Shown here: positions 9,514 to 18,037 of the stretch, one piece after another
Layout of the letters: each line of letters opens with the position of its first letter
Numbering within the stretch: the stretch's first letter is position 1
Assembly (NCBI GenBank): GCA_028279655.1
Contig: JANQNH010000014.1
Coordinates: 1 to 43,267, forward strand
Origin: Candidatus Nanoarchaeia archaeon
Lineage (GTDB): Archaea; Nanobdellota; Nanobdellia; Woesearchaeales; JACPBV01
DNA length: 43,267 bases
Reading direction: 5' to 3'
Made by a program: the position numbers and the translations under genes
Notes under the pieces: model-generated
The model's input: only the letters and a program-made list of their open reading frames with translations
Database searches by the model: none
Told to the model about the DNA's origin: nothing

Positions 9514-10041
9514 ATGTCAGATTATCTAATCACAATTCTTTTGGGGGTATTGATAGCCACCATACCGCTTATTCTGGCAATATTATTTAAATTGATTATA
9601 GACTCCTTGAATATCAAGGGAAAGATTACAGATTATCTCAATACAAAGCATAAGACCATATCGCTAAAATTTAAACAATTAGCCTATGATGAAGAAAAAT
9701 CATTCTTAAGATTAAAATACATACTATTTGTTGTTCATTGGGGAAAACAAAAGCCAAAGAACAACAAAGATTTGCTGCACATGCAGATACTGTTTAAGGG
9801 CGGAACAACCAAAACTGCTAAGCTTCCTGTCCATAACTCTCTTGGAACTACCTTTAAATGTTTTGTGGACTATAAAGACAGGAATAAGTTGAATAAACTG
9901 AAGGATTTTTTGGCTAGAAATGGATTCACTCCAGCATATAAGGATGGAGATAAATCAAAGAAACGTTTATGGTTTCACCATCCTGGTTTTGCATATAATT
10001 TTACAGATTACCCTAACAACTATATACACCCAAGAACTTAG
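9514..10041 (+). CDS. Membrane-anchored hypothetical protein
   Basis: A 175-residue protein. One strong N-terminal membrane helix covers about residues 5-29 (LITILLGVLIATIPLILAIL), and the remaining 145 residues are basic, soluble and rich in aromatic residues, with no recognised motif. With Lys/Arg after the helix, the C-terminal part is probably cytoplasmic by the positive-inside rule. It lies 47 nt downstream of the winged-helix gene and ends 17 nt before the convergent 839-residue surface-protein gene. Function unknown. Confidence 0.72.
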   Translation: MSDYLITILLGVLIATIPLILAILFKLIIDSLNIKGKITDYLNTKHKTISLKFKQLAYDEEKSFLRLKYILFVVHWGKQKPKNNKDLLHMQILFKGGTTKTAKLPVHNSLGTTFKCFVDYKDRNKLNKLKDFLARNGFTPAYKDGDKSKKRLWFHHPGFAYNFTDYPNNYIHPRT

Positions 10042-10058
10042 ATCTTGAACACTCTCTT

Positions 10059-12578
10059 TTAGATCTTATTTATCTTATCCTGTAGGTCTGCACATTTCTT
10101 AAAAACCTTTAGCTTATCCTCTTTTGATAAACTCCTGTATAGGAGTTCAATCCTTGGATACAGCATCTTCGCTTTGCTAATCTCTGCCTCGTCAACATGC
10201 CTGTTGCCCCAATTGATCAGCTCATTTATTACCTCTAGCTCCTTATTGGTTTTTAACCTAACACTAACCTGTTCATCACTCTTTGTAAGGATACTATCTC
10301 TTATTTTACTCCCTCTTTTCTTTATATTGTCAATAAACCTGGGCTTCGAAACCTCGTACCCTTGCGACGACAGTATCTGGTATCCCACAAGTGCACCGAT
10401 TATGAGAATGCCTACAATTGCAAACAGGATCTCCCTTTTGCCAAAACCAAAATCAGATCCTAGGATAGAGGCGATGGAATACCCCGTTATCTCGTTATAA
10501 TCCTGTTCTAACTGGATCGGTCCGATTAATATTACAGAGGCAGACTTTCTTACGCTGTTAAAGCTTATCTTCTTGTCCAATGTGTATTTTATCTCAGTGC
10601 CTTCACTTCCAAGATTAGAATAACCGAACTTTACTATTGGATCTGCCTCTACAACCTCATAATCCTTTGTGATGAAGTGGATCTCACTAACATCTTGGGC
10701 AATCTCCTTGGGTATTATTTCATAAAGGATCACGTCCTTTAGGTTCTCTGGGCTTTTATGCTTGATAGATTTGATTATGAGTGTTTGTTCCTTTGTTTCT
10801 CCGTCTAAAAATTCAATCTCGATCACATATGCAGTAATCAAAACATCTATATTTGCCTGGATAGCCCTGTTTTGGATCCTATATGTGTTTTGTTCAATAT
10901 TGTCAAATCCAGGTTGTGAGAACAATTTTTCGATCGCAGTGTCAATATCCTTTTGGCTTAAGCTTTGTATAGAATCACTCTTCTCAATTACACCAATATC
11001 CCTTGGTGTAGTCTGTAGGACCTTATTGAGTTCCAGGTCGATCTTCCCTAATTCTGAGTCAAGATCAGCCGCAGTCCTGTACTCTTGTTTTAGGTTATTC
11101 AGCTGATGCTTTATATTCTCAAGTTTTGTTTTTATTGATCCTAATTCCCCTATAACCCCCAGCTGGGAGATTGCCTCCTTATCCTCCTTACTATCTAGGT
11201 CAGAAAGAACTGCATCAACATCTATCAATAGTTTTTCAGCCTTCTTTATCTGGTCGTTAACCTTGATTACCAGATTAGGAGGTAGCACCTTAGGGGTCTC
11301 TTCTTCCTCTTCAGATTCGACCTTAGTCTCTGTTTTTTTATTGGACCCTTCCGAAATAGCTGTGGCATAGATTTCCTCGGATAGATAGCCTGCGTTTCCA
11401 GCCTTGTCAATAGCATTGATCTTGTAGTAATATGTTGCCTTATCTTCTGTTGAATAGTCTATATATCTTGTTACATTTTCTGTTTGGACATAATAATCCA
11501 CATAATCAACACCTGAAGTGGTGGACCTATAAACTCTGAAATACTCAACATCCTCTCCATCATAATACCATTTTAGCTCAATTGCCCCTTTCTTCTTAGA
11601 TACAGCTTCCAGGCTAATGGGGGTAGGGGGCTTTGTTGTATCTACAACGAATGATTTTCCTTCTCTGATTGTAGTCCCCTCTATCCCTAGCTTATCCTTT
11701 CCTGTAAAATGAAAGGTTCCAACAAGATTGTCATAATCTCCTGTGATTATCATCTGGCCTTCCCAGGTGGAATCAGATCCTGTAAGGGATATAGGTCTTT
11801 TTGATCCAGGGGAATTGTCAAAGCTATATGTAAGGGTAGGGGCTTCTTCAAGATCCTCAGACGTAACAACAGTAACTCCAATCACCCCTGCCTTCAGGGG
11901 AGCTTCTTCACTTAGGATTATTTCTGCTGTTGGTGGCAGATCAACCTTAAATTCTATCATCTCAGATCTGCTCATCTCATATCCTTCAAGATCTTTACAT
12001 CTTACGTAATAGGTTCTTGAACCATGACCCAGGTTAGTTAGGAGTTCTTCGTGGTTTTTAGAGCCGGTTATCCCAAAAATATTTGAAAGGGAGTTGTAAG
12101 AGGCATTAGCACTGCCATATTTACAGGTTGCATCCTCATTAGTTGTAACCTTCAAGCTCGTAGAGCTCCCTGTAACATATCCGCTTGGAGACTCGTCAGT
12201 TATGATCGGAGCAGAACTATCAACAGTATTCTGGATCTGTGAAGTTGCAAGGGTAACTCCGCTATTATCAACAAGATTTCCAGAGACAGAATATGTTCCG
12301 GCATCAACACCCATAATCCCCCACTCAAATTGATAAGTGTAAGGTCCGCTTCCACTGAAGCTTGTATTGAGGATAACCACAGAATTGACCTGTGACTGAA
12401 GATTGCTGTAACCAAGGTAAACAATCCCGTTAAATACGTTGTTTGTTGATATTGTGAAACTTGCACTTTCTGATTCACCTTGCATTATCACCTTCGGAGA
12501 GGATATTTCCATAGATATTCCATAAACTGCTGGAATTAGTAGCACCATCAGCAGCCACGTAATACACTTATAATTCAT
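10059..12578 (-). CDS. Surface protein with Ig-like/FN3 ectodomain, coiled coil and cytoplasmic tail
   Basis: An 839-residue protein. The signal peptide is residues 1-20 (cleavage near VYG-IS). Beta-rich Ig-like domains follow, then a fibronectin-III-like domain around residues 315-405 (ELKWYYDGEDVEYFRVYRS, then YYYKINAIDKAGN). An acidic linker leads to a coiled coil around 440-530, another globular region, a membrane helix near 735-757 (ILFAIVGILIIGALVGYQIL), and a cytoplasmic basic tail ending in a helical domain (NELINWGNRHVDEAEI, YRSLSKEDKLKVF). This tail type resembles C-termini of other DPANN envelope proteins as I recall them. Its ATG overlaps the stop of the RHH gene as ATGA, so translation is coupled. 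It is probably an outward-facing adhesin or envelope protein. The ligand is unknown. Confidence 0.87.
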   Translation of the reverse strand: MNYKCITWLLMVLLIPAVYGISMEISSPKVIMQGESESASFTISTNNVFNGIVYLGYSNLQSQVNSVVILNTSFSGSGPYTYQFEWGIMGVDAGTYSVSGNLVDNSGVTLATSQIQNTVDSSAPIITDESPSGYVTGSSTSLKVTTNEDATCKYGSANASYNSLSNIFGITGSKNHEELLTNLGHGSRTYYVRCKDLEGYEMSRSEMIEFKVDLPPTAEIILSEEAPLKAGVIGVTVVTSEDLEEAPTLTYSFDNSPGSKRPISLTGSDSTWEGQMIITGDYDNLVGTFHFTGKDKLGIEGTTIREGKSFVVDTTKPPTPISLEAVSKKKGAIELKWYYDGEDVEYFRVYRSTTSGVDYVDYYVQTENVTRYIDYSTEDKATYYYKINAIDKAGNAGYLSEEIYATAISEGSNKKTETKVESEEEEETPKVLPPNLVIKVNDQIKKAEKLLIDVDAVLSDLDSKEDKEAISQLGVIGELGSIKTKLENIKHQLNNLKQEYRTAADLDSELGKIDLELNKVLQTTPRDIGVIEKSDSIQSLSQKDIDTAIEKLFSQPGFDNIEQNTYRIQNRAIQANIDVLITAYVIEIEFLDGETKEQTLIIKSIKHKSPENLKDVILYEIIPKEIAQDVSEIHFITKDYEVVEADPIVKFGYSNLGSEGTEIKYTLDKKISFNSVRKSASVILIGPIQLEQDYNEITGYSIASILGSDFGFGKREILFAIVGILIIGALVGYQILSSQGYEVSKPRFIDNIKKRGSKIRDSILTKSDEQVSVRLKTNKELEVINELINWGNRHVDEAEISKAKMLYPRIELLYRSLSKEDKLKVFKKCADLQDKINKI

Positions 12579-12727
12579 CTTTTATTCTCCCCCTTTAGAA
12601 TATATTTCTTCAGATCCTCAATAATCAGGCTTTTGATATAATCAGATTTTGCCAGACCCAACTGATCAGAGATCTCCTCTAGCCTCTTGTTCAGTTCATC
12701 CTTCATTGAAAAATTGATCTGAGCCAT
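12575..12727 (-). CDS. Small ribbon-helix-helix regulator
   Basis: A 50-residue protein in the CopG/Arc-like RHH pattern: an N-terminal strand (AQINFSMKD), helix 1 (ELNKRLEEISDQLG), a turn (LAKSDYI) and helix 2 (IKSLIIEDLKKYI). RHH proteins dimerise and insert the N-terminal strand into the DNA major groove. The stop TGA overlaps the ATG of the downstream 839-residue surface protein, so this is a regulator-plus-target operon by position. Repeated TTTAGTA elements just upstream are plausible self-binding sites (inference). Confidence 0.85.
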   Translation of the reverse strand: MAQINFSMKDELNKRLEEISDQLGLAKSDYIKSLIIEDLKKYILKGENKR

Positions 12728-12763
12728 TTTTGATATTTGTTTTCTGATACCTTACCAATACTC

Positions 12764-12841
12764 AACTAAAAATTTACTAAAAATACACCAATAATATACT
12801 AAATAACTACTATTTATACACTATTTAATATAATTAGTATA
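12764..12841 (-). promoter_or_regulatory. TTTAGTA/TTAGTATA repeat operator-promoter upstream of RHH gene
   Basis: Read on the gene strand, TTTAGT-type elements recur: TTTAGTTG (12764-12770 region), TTTAGTA (12775-12781) and TTTAGTATA (12795-12803). TATACTAA at 12795-12802 and TTAGTATA at 12834-12841 form an inverted repeat. The same TTAGTATA element occurs at 37254-37307 before another surface operon. Spacing suggests an RHH operator, but binding is unproven. Nothing coding was found in 12842-12954. Confidence 0.5.
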
Positions 12842-12954
12842 TAAATATATCGTTTTTATATACGAATACACCCTAATTCTCAGGTATCATGAGCACAATG
12901 ATCTTAGAATCATTATAATGGAATTAATAGCAATAACGAGGTCTTTTCAAGAAT

Positions 12955-13272
12955 TCAATCAAAGAGAACATTACCCTTCCGATCAACTACATAAACAAAC
13001 ATAACCTTATTTTTAGACTCTACCTTTGAGCATTTGATGCCAAATGCCTGTTTTTTTATCTTACTCCTTAATTTTATAGGCACTAAAAAGTGTTTGGTTA
13101 TTCCTCTAGTTCCTCTTTCAATTACCCTGCTCTCAACATCGCAGAGGTCAGAGGCAAAGATACCAATATCCCTGATACAACCTCCCAGAGAAAGAGCTTC
13201 TTCCTCATCAAGGCAGATCTTTATTTTCACCTTATCATCCGGCAATATCCTTGAGCTTAGTATTATGCCCAT
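12955..13272 (-). CDS. Small conserved protein, paralogue A of a divergent pair
   Basis: A 105-residue protein. ATG at 13272 is chosen over the earlier GTG because its MGIIL start then aligns with MGSIL of the divergent neighbour at 13437. The two align along their length: EEALSLGG against EEALQLKG, SRVIERGTRGITKHFLVP against SNISLRGKNEATKYFLIP, and VMFVYVVDRKG against TIFVYMVDKFK. The pattern is mixed beta with one long helix and no membrane segment. I do not recognise a function. A TATA-like ATTAAAAAG at about 13300 suits a leaderless start. The shared intergenic region and the KaiC-like gene downstream of the other copy suggest a related signalling or regulatory role (weak inference). Confidence 0.75.
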   Translation of the reverse strand: MGIILSSRILPDDKVKIKICLDEEEALSLGGCIRDIGIFASDLCDVESRVIERGTRGITKHFLVPIKLRSKIKKQAFGIKCSKVESKNKVMFVYVVDRKGNVLFD

Positions 13273-13436
13273 AAAGTACAAGATCAACACGAGCTTTTTA
13301 ATACTTTCTTACTATTCAAATGGGATAATAATTTTATTTTTTTATCCAGAATCAATCGTAAACTTAATATAATAAACTGTTGTTATTATTAAGTGCTATG
13401 CAATATTTATATACTCAGTAGGGGCTAGAATGAAAC
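13273..13436. promoter_or_regulatory. Divergent promoter region with GGGATAA-type inverted element
   Basis: The 164-bp gap between divergent paralogues carries TGGGATAA (13321-13328) and TTATCCA (13342-13348), an imperfect inverted pair flanking a T-rich run. It resembles the GGGATAA elements at 14511-14540 and 18986-19067. A TATA-like AATATTTATATACT at about 13402-13415 serves the plus-strand gene. An ATG at 13430 opens a 19-codon frame overlapping the true start at 13437, probably by chance. Confidence 0.45.
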
Positions 13437-13742
13437 ATGGGAAGCATACTGAATTCAAAGACTGCTACCGACGGAAAAATAGTATTTGAAATATTAGTAG
13501 ATTATGAAGAGGCTTTACAGCTTAAAGGACATGTTAAGAATATTCATTTATTTTCAAATGAAGTGTCTGATATCAAGTCAAACATATCCTTAAGGGGTAA
13601 AAACGAAGCGACTAAATATTTTCTTATCCCTAAGGAACTCAGAAAAGACCTAAAATTCAATACAAAAGTTACATGCCAGAAGATAGAGACAGATACCAAG
13701 ACCATTTTTGTTTATATGGTAGATAAATTTAAACTGGAGTGA
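13437..13742 (+). CDS. Small conserved protein, paralogue B of a divergent pair
   Basis: A 101-residue soluble protein and the clear paralogue of the gene at 12955-13272, with MGSIL start, EEALQLKG, RGKNEATKYFLIPKELR and a C-terminal IFVYMVDKF strand. No catalytic motif or recognised family. The KaiC-like ATPase follows after 24 nt on the same strand, so the two probably share a transcript. A TATA box about 25-30 nt upstream suggests a short leader. Function unknown; partnership with the ATPase is an inference from spacing. Confidence 0.78.
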   Translation: MGSILNSKTATDGKIVFEILVDYEEALQLKGHVKNIHLFSNEVSDIKSNISLRGKNEATKYFLIPKELRKDLKFNTKVTCQKIETDTKTIFVYMVDKFKLE

Positions 13743-13766
13743 ATATAGTATATTAGGTGAAAAAGC

Positions 13767-14465
13767 ATGGAAAGAGAAAAGATAGGATTAAAAGGCATTG
13801 ACAGTATGGTTGAAGGAGGGATCCCTGCAGGGTCTATTATAGGTATATCTGGTCCCCCAGGGGTAGGAAAGTCAATATTTAACCTCCATTTCATCCTAGC
13901 AGGAGCAAAAAAAGGACAGAAATGTGTCTATGTATCACTAGAGGAGCCAAGAAGCAATATTGACAGGATGATCAACCAATTTAGCTTCGCAAAGGAGTTT
14001 TATAAGCTCGAAAAAAAAGGCAAGATCGTTATTAAATGCATAACATATCCTGAATATGAAAAGATCTATTCAGAATTATTCCAAAAGATTAACGAGGACA
14101 AAGAGATAAAAAGGCTCGTCATAGATTCTTTTAACTGTTTCTTTGCATCAACCATCAATCCTGAATCCCTGAATCTAACCCATGAGGTCAATACAAGGAG
14201 GATGATAAACCAGGCATTCTCTATGTTAAGAAGGAAGGAACTTACTACCATCCTGATACTGGAGATGCAGAGAGACTCAAAACATGGATTCTTTTACAAC
14301 ATACCTTACCTAGTTGATGGAATAATCAATCTAGATTTTCTTGACCTTGGAACAATCGAAAGAAGGATATTCATCTCAAAGATGAGGTGGACCAACCAGT
14401 ATAAGGATAGCAAAGCTTATGAGATTGGTAAAAAGGGTATAAAAGTCATTAGAGAAAAGGAATAA
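13767..14465 (+). CDS. KaiC/RadA-like single-domain ATPase
   Basis: A 232-residue KaiC-family ATPase. The N-terminal phrase IDSMVEGGIPAGSI leads into Walker A GPPGVGKS at 29-36. A catalytic Glu pair (SLEEP) lies at 59-60, Walker B RLVIDSF near 116-122, and the typical C-terminal KMRWTNQ/EIGKKGIKV strand at 205-228. Single-domain KaiC-like proteins are common archaeal signal or regulatory ATPases (established for the superfamily; the FlaH archaellum ATPase is a relative). No archaellum genes lie nearby. It follows the small paralogue B by 24 nt, which may be its partner. Length is normal and motifs are intact. Confidence 0.92.
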   Translation: MEREKIGLKGIDSMVEGGIPAGSIIGISGPPGVGKSIFNLHFILAGAKKGQKCVYVSLEEPRSNIDRMINQFSFAKEFYKLEKKGKIVIKCITYPEYEKIYSELFQKINEDKEIKRLVIDSFNCFFASTINPESLNLTHEVNTRRMINQAFSMLRRKELTTILILEMQRDSKHGFFYNIPYLVDGIINLDFLDLGTIERRIFISKMRWTNQYKDSKAYEIGKKGIKVIREKE

Positions 14466-14510
14466 GCTTAACCTACTCCAAAAAACAGCCTGATTCTATT
14501 TTTTTATTTC

Positions 14511-14540
14511 TGGGATAAAAAGTATCTTTTATTTATCCCA
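14511..14540. promoter_or_regulatory. TGGGATAAA/TTTATCCCA inverted repeat upstream of V4R-like gene
   Basis: A perfect 9-bp inverted repeat with a 12-nt spacer (14511-14519 and 14532-14540) lies 46 nt after the KaiC-like stop and about 64 nt before the V4R-like ATG. A TATA-like TTTTTAAATA sits at about 14574-14583, at the right distance for a leaderless start. It may be an operator for the downstream gene, since the same half-site recurs at 18986 and 19061, or a terminator hairpin for the ATPase gene. Confidence 0.5.
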
Positions 14541-14603
14541 AAAAAGTTTGTAGGTAAATAGTAATCCAGAAAGTTTTTAAATAAACATACAATAATATAA
14601 AAC

Positions 14604-15719
14604 ATGCCAAAAAACAATATAAGGGATTACTTGTTTAACAAGCTGTTCTTTCCAAAGGTTGTTGTTATTGATAGGCCCGGGATTATAATAAATAAGACTT
14701 CTAGAAAGTATGGCGGGGAAATCAGTAAAAAAAGAGTGATCTTCCATTTTGAAGATATCTTTGTAAATTTACAAATGGAGACGATTAAAAAGTTTGGTAA
14801 AGAAAGGGTTTCGGATATGTACTACAAGTTAGGAAGAGAAATTGGTATAATGCATATGTTATCTGGAGGAGCAAAAAAACCACCTACGTTTTTAATAAAA
14901 CCTATAATAGAACTCGTAATAAAAAATCTTGGCTGGGTTGGCTTGTCAAAAGACGGCATTACATTTAATGCCAAAAATCAATCACTCATCCTAAAACTAA
15001 GGGAAAGTGCAATATCAAGAAAGACGAATGACCATTCAATCTTTATTGGAGGATTTAGCTCAATTTTTAGTTTTTTGACTGGTAAAAACATGGAAGGCGA
15101 AGTAAAACACACTAATGATCCAAATGAGTACTGGTATATTTTTAACAAAGACATAAAGCGGAGGTTTATCCCTGACATCAAAAAATTAATGCCTATTAAA
15201 AATTATGACAGATTAAATTTTCCGAAAGAAATAACCCCTACTATGAAAACGAGTACATTTAGCGAATTTATGAAATTCAAAAAAATTAAGTTACAGGAAT
15301 CGGGAAAATTCTATTTTACTGATAAGCTGATATTGCCAAGCACTACGGAATTTCTGAATTTAATCGCAAATCGTTACTCGGAACTTAAAGAAACAAAAAC
15401 TCTAAGGAAAGGCATCATAAATGGAGCAAAAAAATTGGCTAAAGATATCCTAAAAAACCAAAAATCAAAGAAAGATAAGATTGGAGCTATAATAAATATG
15501 TTATCTGCATTTGGATGGGGGATTCCAGTATACAGAAAGAAATATAAATATGTTATTTTCGATTTCATTAGCCCACCAATAAGCAAGTATGGCTTTTTGT
15601 ATGAAGCACTGGTCTTAAATGGTTACTTAAATTATATTTTTGACAAGGAACTTGAAATAAAGGAAATTAAAATGAAGAAGAATCCAATAAGGATTACGAT
15701 TCAATATTACCCTATCTAA
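14604..15719 (+). CDS. Tandem V4R-like (vinyl-4-reductase-type) small-molecule-binding protein
   Basis: A 371-residue protein with two V4R-like halves, judged by eye. Half 1 has MYYKLGREIGIMHML (about 72-86), NLGWVGLSKDG, then FIGGFSSIFSFLTGKNMEGEVKH (about 147-169, V4R core). Half 2 has MLSAFGWGIPVYR and FLYEALVLNGYLNYIFDKEL (about 332-351). V4R domains are known as ligand-binding domains in BchJ-like proteins and in aromatic-sensing regulators (established). No DNA-binding or enzymatic motif was seen, and the family's Cys/His metal residues do not stand out. The gene ends by a 4-nt convergent overlap with the geranylgeranyl-reductase-like gene and shares a GGGATAAA element with the isoprenoid promoters, so it could sense or carry a prenyl compound (inference). 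Confidence 0.62.
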   Translation: MPKNNIRDYLFNKLFFPKVVVIDRPGIIINKTSRKYGGEISKKRVIFHFEDIFVNLQMETIKKFGKERVSDMYYKLGREIGIMHMLSGGAKKPPTFLIKPIIELVIKNLGWVGLSKDGITFNAKNQSLILKLRESAISRKTNDHSIFIGGFSSIFSFLTGKNMEGEVKHTNDPNEYWYIFNKDIKRRFIPDIKKLMPIKNYDRLNFPKEITPTMKTSTFSEFMKFKKIKLQESGKFYFTDKLILPSTTEFLNLIANRYSELKETKTLRKGIINGAKKLAKDILKNQKSKKDKIGAIINMLSAFGWGIPVYRKKYKYVIFDFISPPISKYGFLYEALVLNGYLNYIFDKELEIKEIKMKKNPIRITIQYYPI

Positions 15720-16873
15720 ATGAATTTCATTCTAAAATATTTCATTTTTAAACGCATATAGTGGTACATTTGTAATAATATTTGTCTTTTTGGGAACATC
15801 CTTTTCAATCCTTGAGGTATTTCGATATCAATTTCGTTCTTCAATAAAGACTGGAAAAAATCAGGATAATCTCCTAATCTCCTAATGACTGAAGATAATG
15901 CAGGGTAATTTTGAATCTTTTTTATAACATGACTATCTCCATATCTATCAAGTTTTGATGCTAAAGTTCTTGTATAAACTTCCAAGTATTTTTTCTTCCA
16001 CTGTTTTTCAAATAAACTCAAATTATCCTTTTTAATGGCATTAGATAACATCTTCGATGATTCAGAGATAATATCTATCCCTCCTCCAACATTTGGATTA
16101 GCATTTCCAAAACTATCACCCAAGCAAGCATATTTCTTGAAAGTCAAAGGCAAAACAGGAGAAACAGGCACTGAGGTATAATTCCTTTCTAATATCTTTA
16201 GATTAGGTATTTTTCTGATTATAGTTCTGTTATGCGGCTTTATATCCGAAAAATTATATTCAGTTGTATAAGCCCACTCACCTTCCATGACTTTATCTTT
16301 TAAAGGATAGAAATCCTCAACAAAATCTGTGTCTGAAAAAAATATATAACAAAATTTATCAGATAGTCCGATATCTCTCAGATTAAAGTTTTTTTGCAAT
16401 ACCTTGGAATCAACAAGCCAAAATATAAAGGGCATTGGCCAATTAAACTTTCTTCTCAAAAAAAATTCTGAGCCTGAAGAATCAACTAGATGATCGAATC
16501 TATATCTTGCTTTATCTGTAGTTAAAATATTCCCATTTACATCTATAGCTCTTTCCGATCTGTATTCCAAATCAGAGTGTTTTTTCCTATTATTGCAGAC
16601 TTGCTTATAGTCTAATAGGTAAACTTCTTCGTTTAAACTAAAACATACCTCATCATAGACTCCTACTTTTGAAGTATATTTTCTGACATAAGGCAATTTG
16701 TATTTCTTTATAGAATCCCTAAAAGTTAGTCTAATACCATAACCCCTATTACTCCCAATGGAATTGTTATCTAACAAAAGAATGCTCTTTTTTGGACAAT
16801 CTTCAGATAGATCTTTGCTGAGTGTCGTACCAGCAATCCCCCCTCCAACAATTACTACGTCATAACTTTCCAT
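15716..16873 (-). CDS. Geranylgeranyl-reductase-family FAD-dependent oxidoreductase
   Basis: A 385-residue flavoprotein. The N-terminal Rossmann fold has YDVVIVGGGIAGTTLSKDL (GxGxxG at 10-15), a ribose-binding acidic strand (ILLLDNN), a second dinucleotide motif LVDSSGS at 129-135, and the C-terminal FAD motif LGDSFGNANPNVGGGID at 251-267. This is the geranylgeranyl reductase/halogenase-like architecture. Family members reduce prenyl double bonds of archaeal lipids, menaquinone or chlorophyll precursors. The lipid-binding YxWxFP-like strand is only loosely matched (MPFIFWLV at 147-154), so substrate is uncertain. It is the last gene of the UbiA/NifV-like operon, 9 nt after the NifV-like stop. 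Confidence 0.82.
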   Translation of the reverse strand: MESYDVVIVGGGIAGTTLSKDLSEDCPKKSILLLDNNSIGSNRGYGIRLTFRDSIKKYKLPYVRKYTSKVGVYDEVCFSLNEEVYLLDYKQVCNNRKKHSDLEYRSERAIDVNGNILTTDKARYRFDHLVDSSGSEFFLRRKFNWPMPFIFWLVDSKVLQKNFNLRDIGLSDKFCYIFFSDTDFVEDFYPLKDKVMEGEWAYTTEYNFSDIKPHNRTIIRKIPNLKILERNYTSVPVSPVLPLTFKKYACLGDSFGNANPNVGGGIDIISESSKMLSNAIKKDNLSLFEKQWKKKYLEVYTRTLASKLDRYGDSHVIKKIQNYPALSSVIRRLGDYPDFFQSLLKNEIDIEIPQGLKRMFPKRQILLQMYHYMRLKMKYFRMKFI

Positions 16874-16882
16874 TTTAATCTA

Positions 16883-18037
16883 TTATATTCTGTTTTCAGC
16901 TATTAAACCTAAATTATCTGTTTTAGTCCCATACAAATCCATTATTTCTTCCTCTGAGAACGCTCTCTTCTGTAGTTGTGACATTTCTTTTATTTCATTT
17001 AATATTTCACTCAGCTCTTCATCCGAGAATTCATCGCTAAAAAGATACCTAAGACTACTAATACCACTATGTTTGCCAAATAATATCCTTCTTCTGGAAC
17101 CTATTATCCTTGGATTAAAGTTTTCATAATTTTTTGGATATTTGAGGATACCATTAACATGGATTCCACTTTCGTGACTGAATGCATTTCTACCACAAAC
17201 TGGTTTGTGTTTCTGTAATCTCACCTTAGAACATCGTTCTACTAAATTGCATATCCCATTAATCATTTCATATCTCAAGTTTAGATTCACACCATATTGG
17301 ATTTTAAGCGCCATTACTATCTCCTCTATTGGAGCATTTCCTGTTCTTTCACCTATGCCATTAAAGGTTCCTGAAAACAAATCTGCTCCTGCTTCAAGTC
17401 CTGCTAATGTGTTTGCTGTAGCTTGCCCAAAATCATTATGGGCATGCATGCCAATTTTACAATCGCAATTTTTTTTGATCGTAGCTATGAATCTATACGT
17501 ATCAAAAGGAGTTAATATTCCTAAAGTATCACAGGGTAGAAAGTAGTCAACTTTATTTGATACCGAGTTAATAAACTCAATTATATGGTTCATATCAGCT
17601 CTGGTTGCATCTTCTGCAGCAAAATCTACCTTAAGTCCTAATCCATAGGCATACTCTATAAACTCAAGGCTTCTGTTTAAATTCTCCTCTTTCGTAATAC
17701 ATAATTTATTTTTAAGATGTATGTCTGATATTGATGTAAACAATATCACTCGGTTAACACCGCAGTATGCAGCTAAATCAATGTGTTCTTTTCTTAACAT
17801 GGTTGCTGCAGTGATATCGGATTTAAGGCCCATATCTGATATGATCCTGGCTAATTTCATCTCATCCTTAGATATTGCCGGCATAATCCCAATAATGGAG
17901 GCTCCAAAATCAGATATCTTTGAGGCCAGCTTTAGTTTTTCCGATGGAGAAAAAACAACTCCGGCCATTTGCTCGCCGTCTCTGAGTGTAGTATCATACA
18001 TCTTAATATCTTGTTTTATTCTCTTCATCTTCATCAT
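16883..18037 (-). CDS. NifV/AksA-like homocitrate-synthase-family acyltransferase (DRE-TIM)
   Basis: A 384-residue DRE-TIM metallolyase. The metal and substrate motif is DTTLRDGEQ at 15-23, FAAEDATRAD lies near 139-148, the metal ligands HAHND at 198-202, NGIGERTGN at 226-234, and HESGIH and GKHSG at 288-293 and 321-325. The length lacks the regulatory domain of LeuA, as in NifV, AksA or homocitrate synthases, which condense acetyl-CoA with a 2-oxo acid. The usual IEAG(I/F)P strand reads SIIGIMP here, so its conserved Glu appears lost and the strand is about one residue short. Substrate may therefore differ. No leucine, lysine, nif or coenzyme B genes are nearby. It lies between UbiA (ATGA overlap) and the reductase in one operon, which is unusual. 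Confidence 0.85.
   Translation of the reverse strand: MMKMKRIKQDIKMYDTTLRDGEQMAGVVFSPSEKLKLASKISDFGASIIGIMPAISKDEMKLARIISDMGLKSDITAATMLRKEHIDLAAYCGVNRVILFTSISDIHLKNKLCITKEENLNRSLEFIEYAYGLGLKVDFAAEDATRADMNHIIEFINSVSNKVDYFLPCDTLGILTPFDTYRFIATIKKNCDCKIGMHAHNDFGQATANTLAGLEAGADLFSGTFNGIGERTGNAPIEEIVMALKIQYGVNLNLRYEMINGICNLVERCSKVRLQKHKPVCGRNAFSHESGIHVNGILKYPKNYENFNPRIIGSRRRILFGKHSGISSLRYLFSDEFSDEELSEILNEIKEMSQLQKRAFSEEEIMDLYGTKTDNLGLIAENRI

Noticed and set aside
12764-12841. Short repeated TACTAAA units as a CRISPR-like array.
   Set aside because: Units are only 7-9 bp with irregular spacing, and no cas genes are present.
13034-13372. A 112-residue plus-strand frame.
   Set aside because: It is antisense to the small paralogue at 12955-13272, which is supported by homology to 13437-13742.
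16883-18037. Assignment as leucine-pathway isopropylmalate synthase (leuA).
   Set aside because: It lacks the C-terminal regulatory domain, the closest motif match is NifV/AksA-like, and no leucine genes are nearby.
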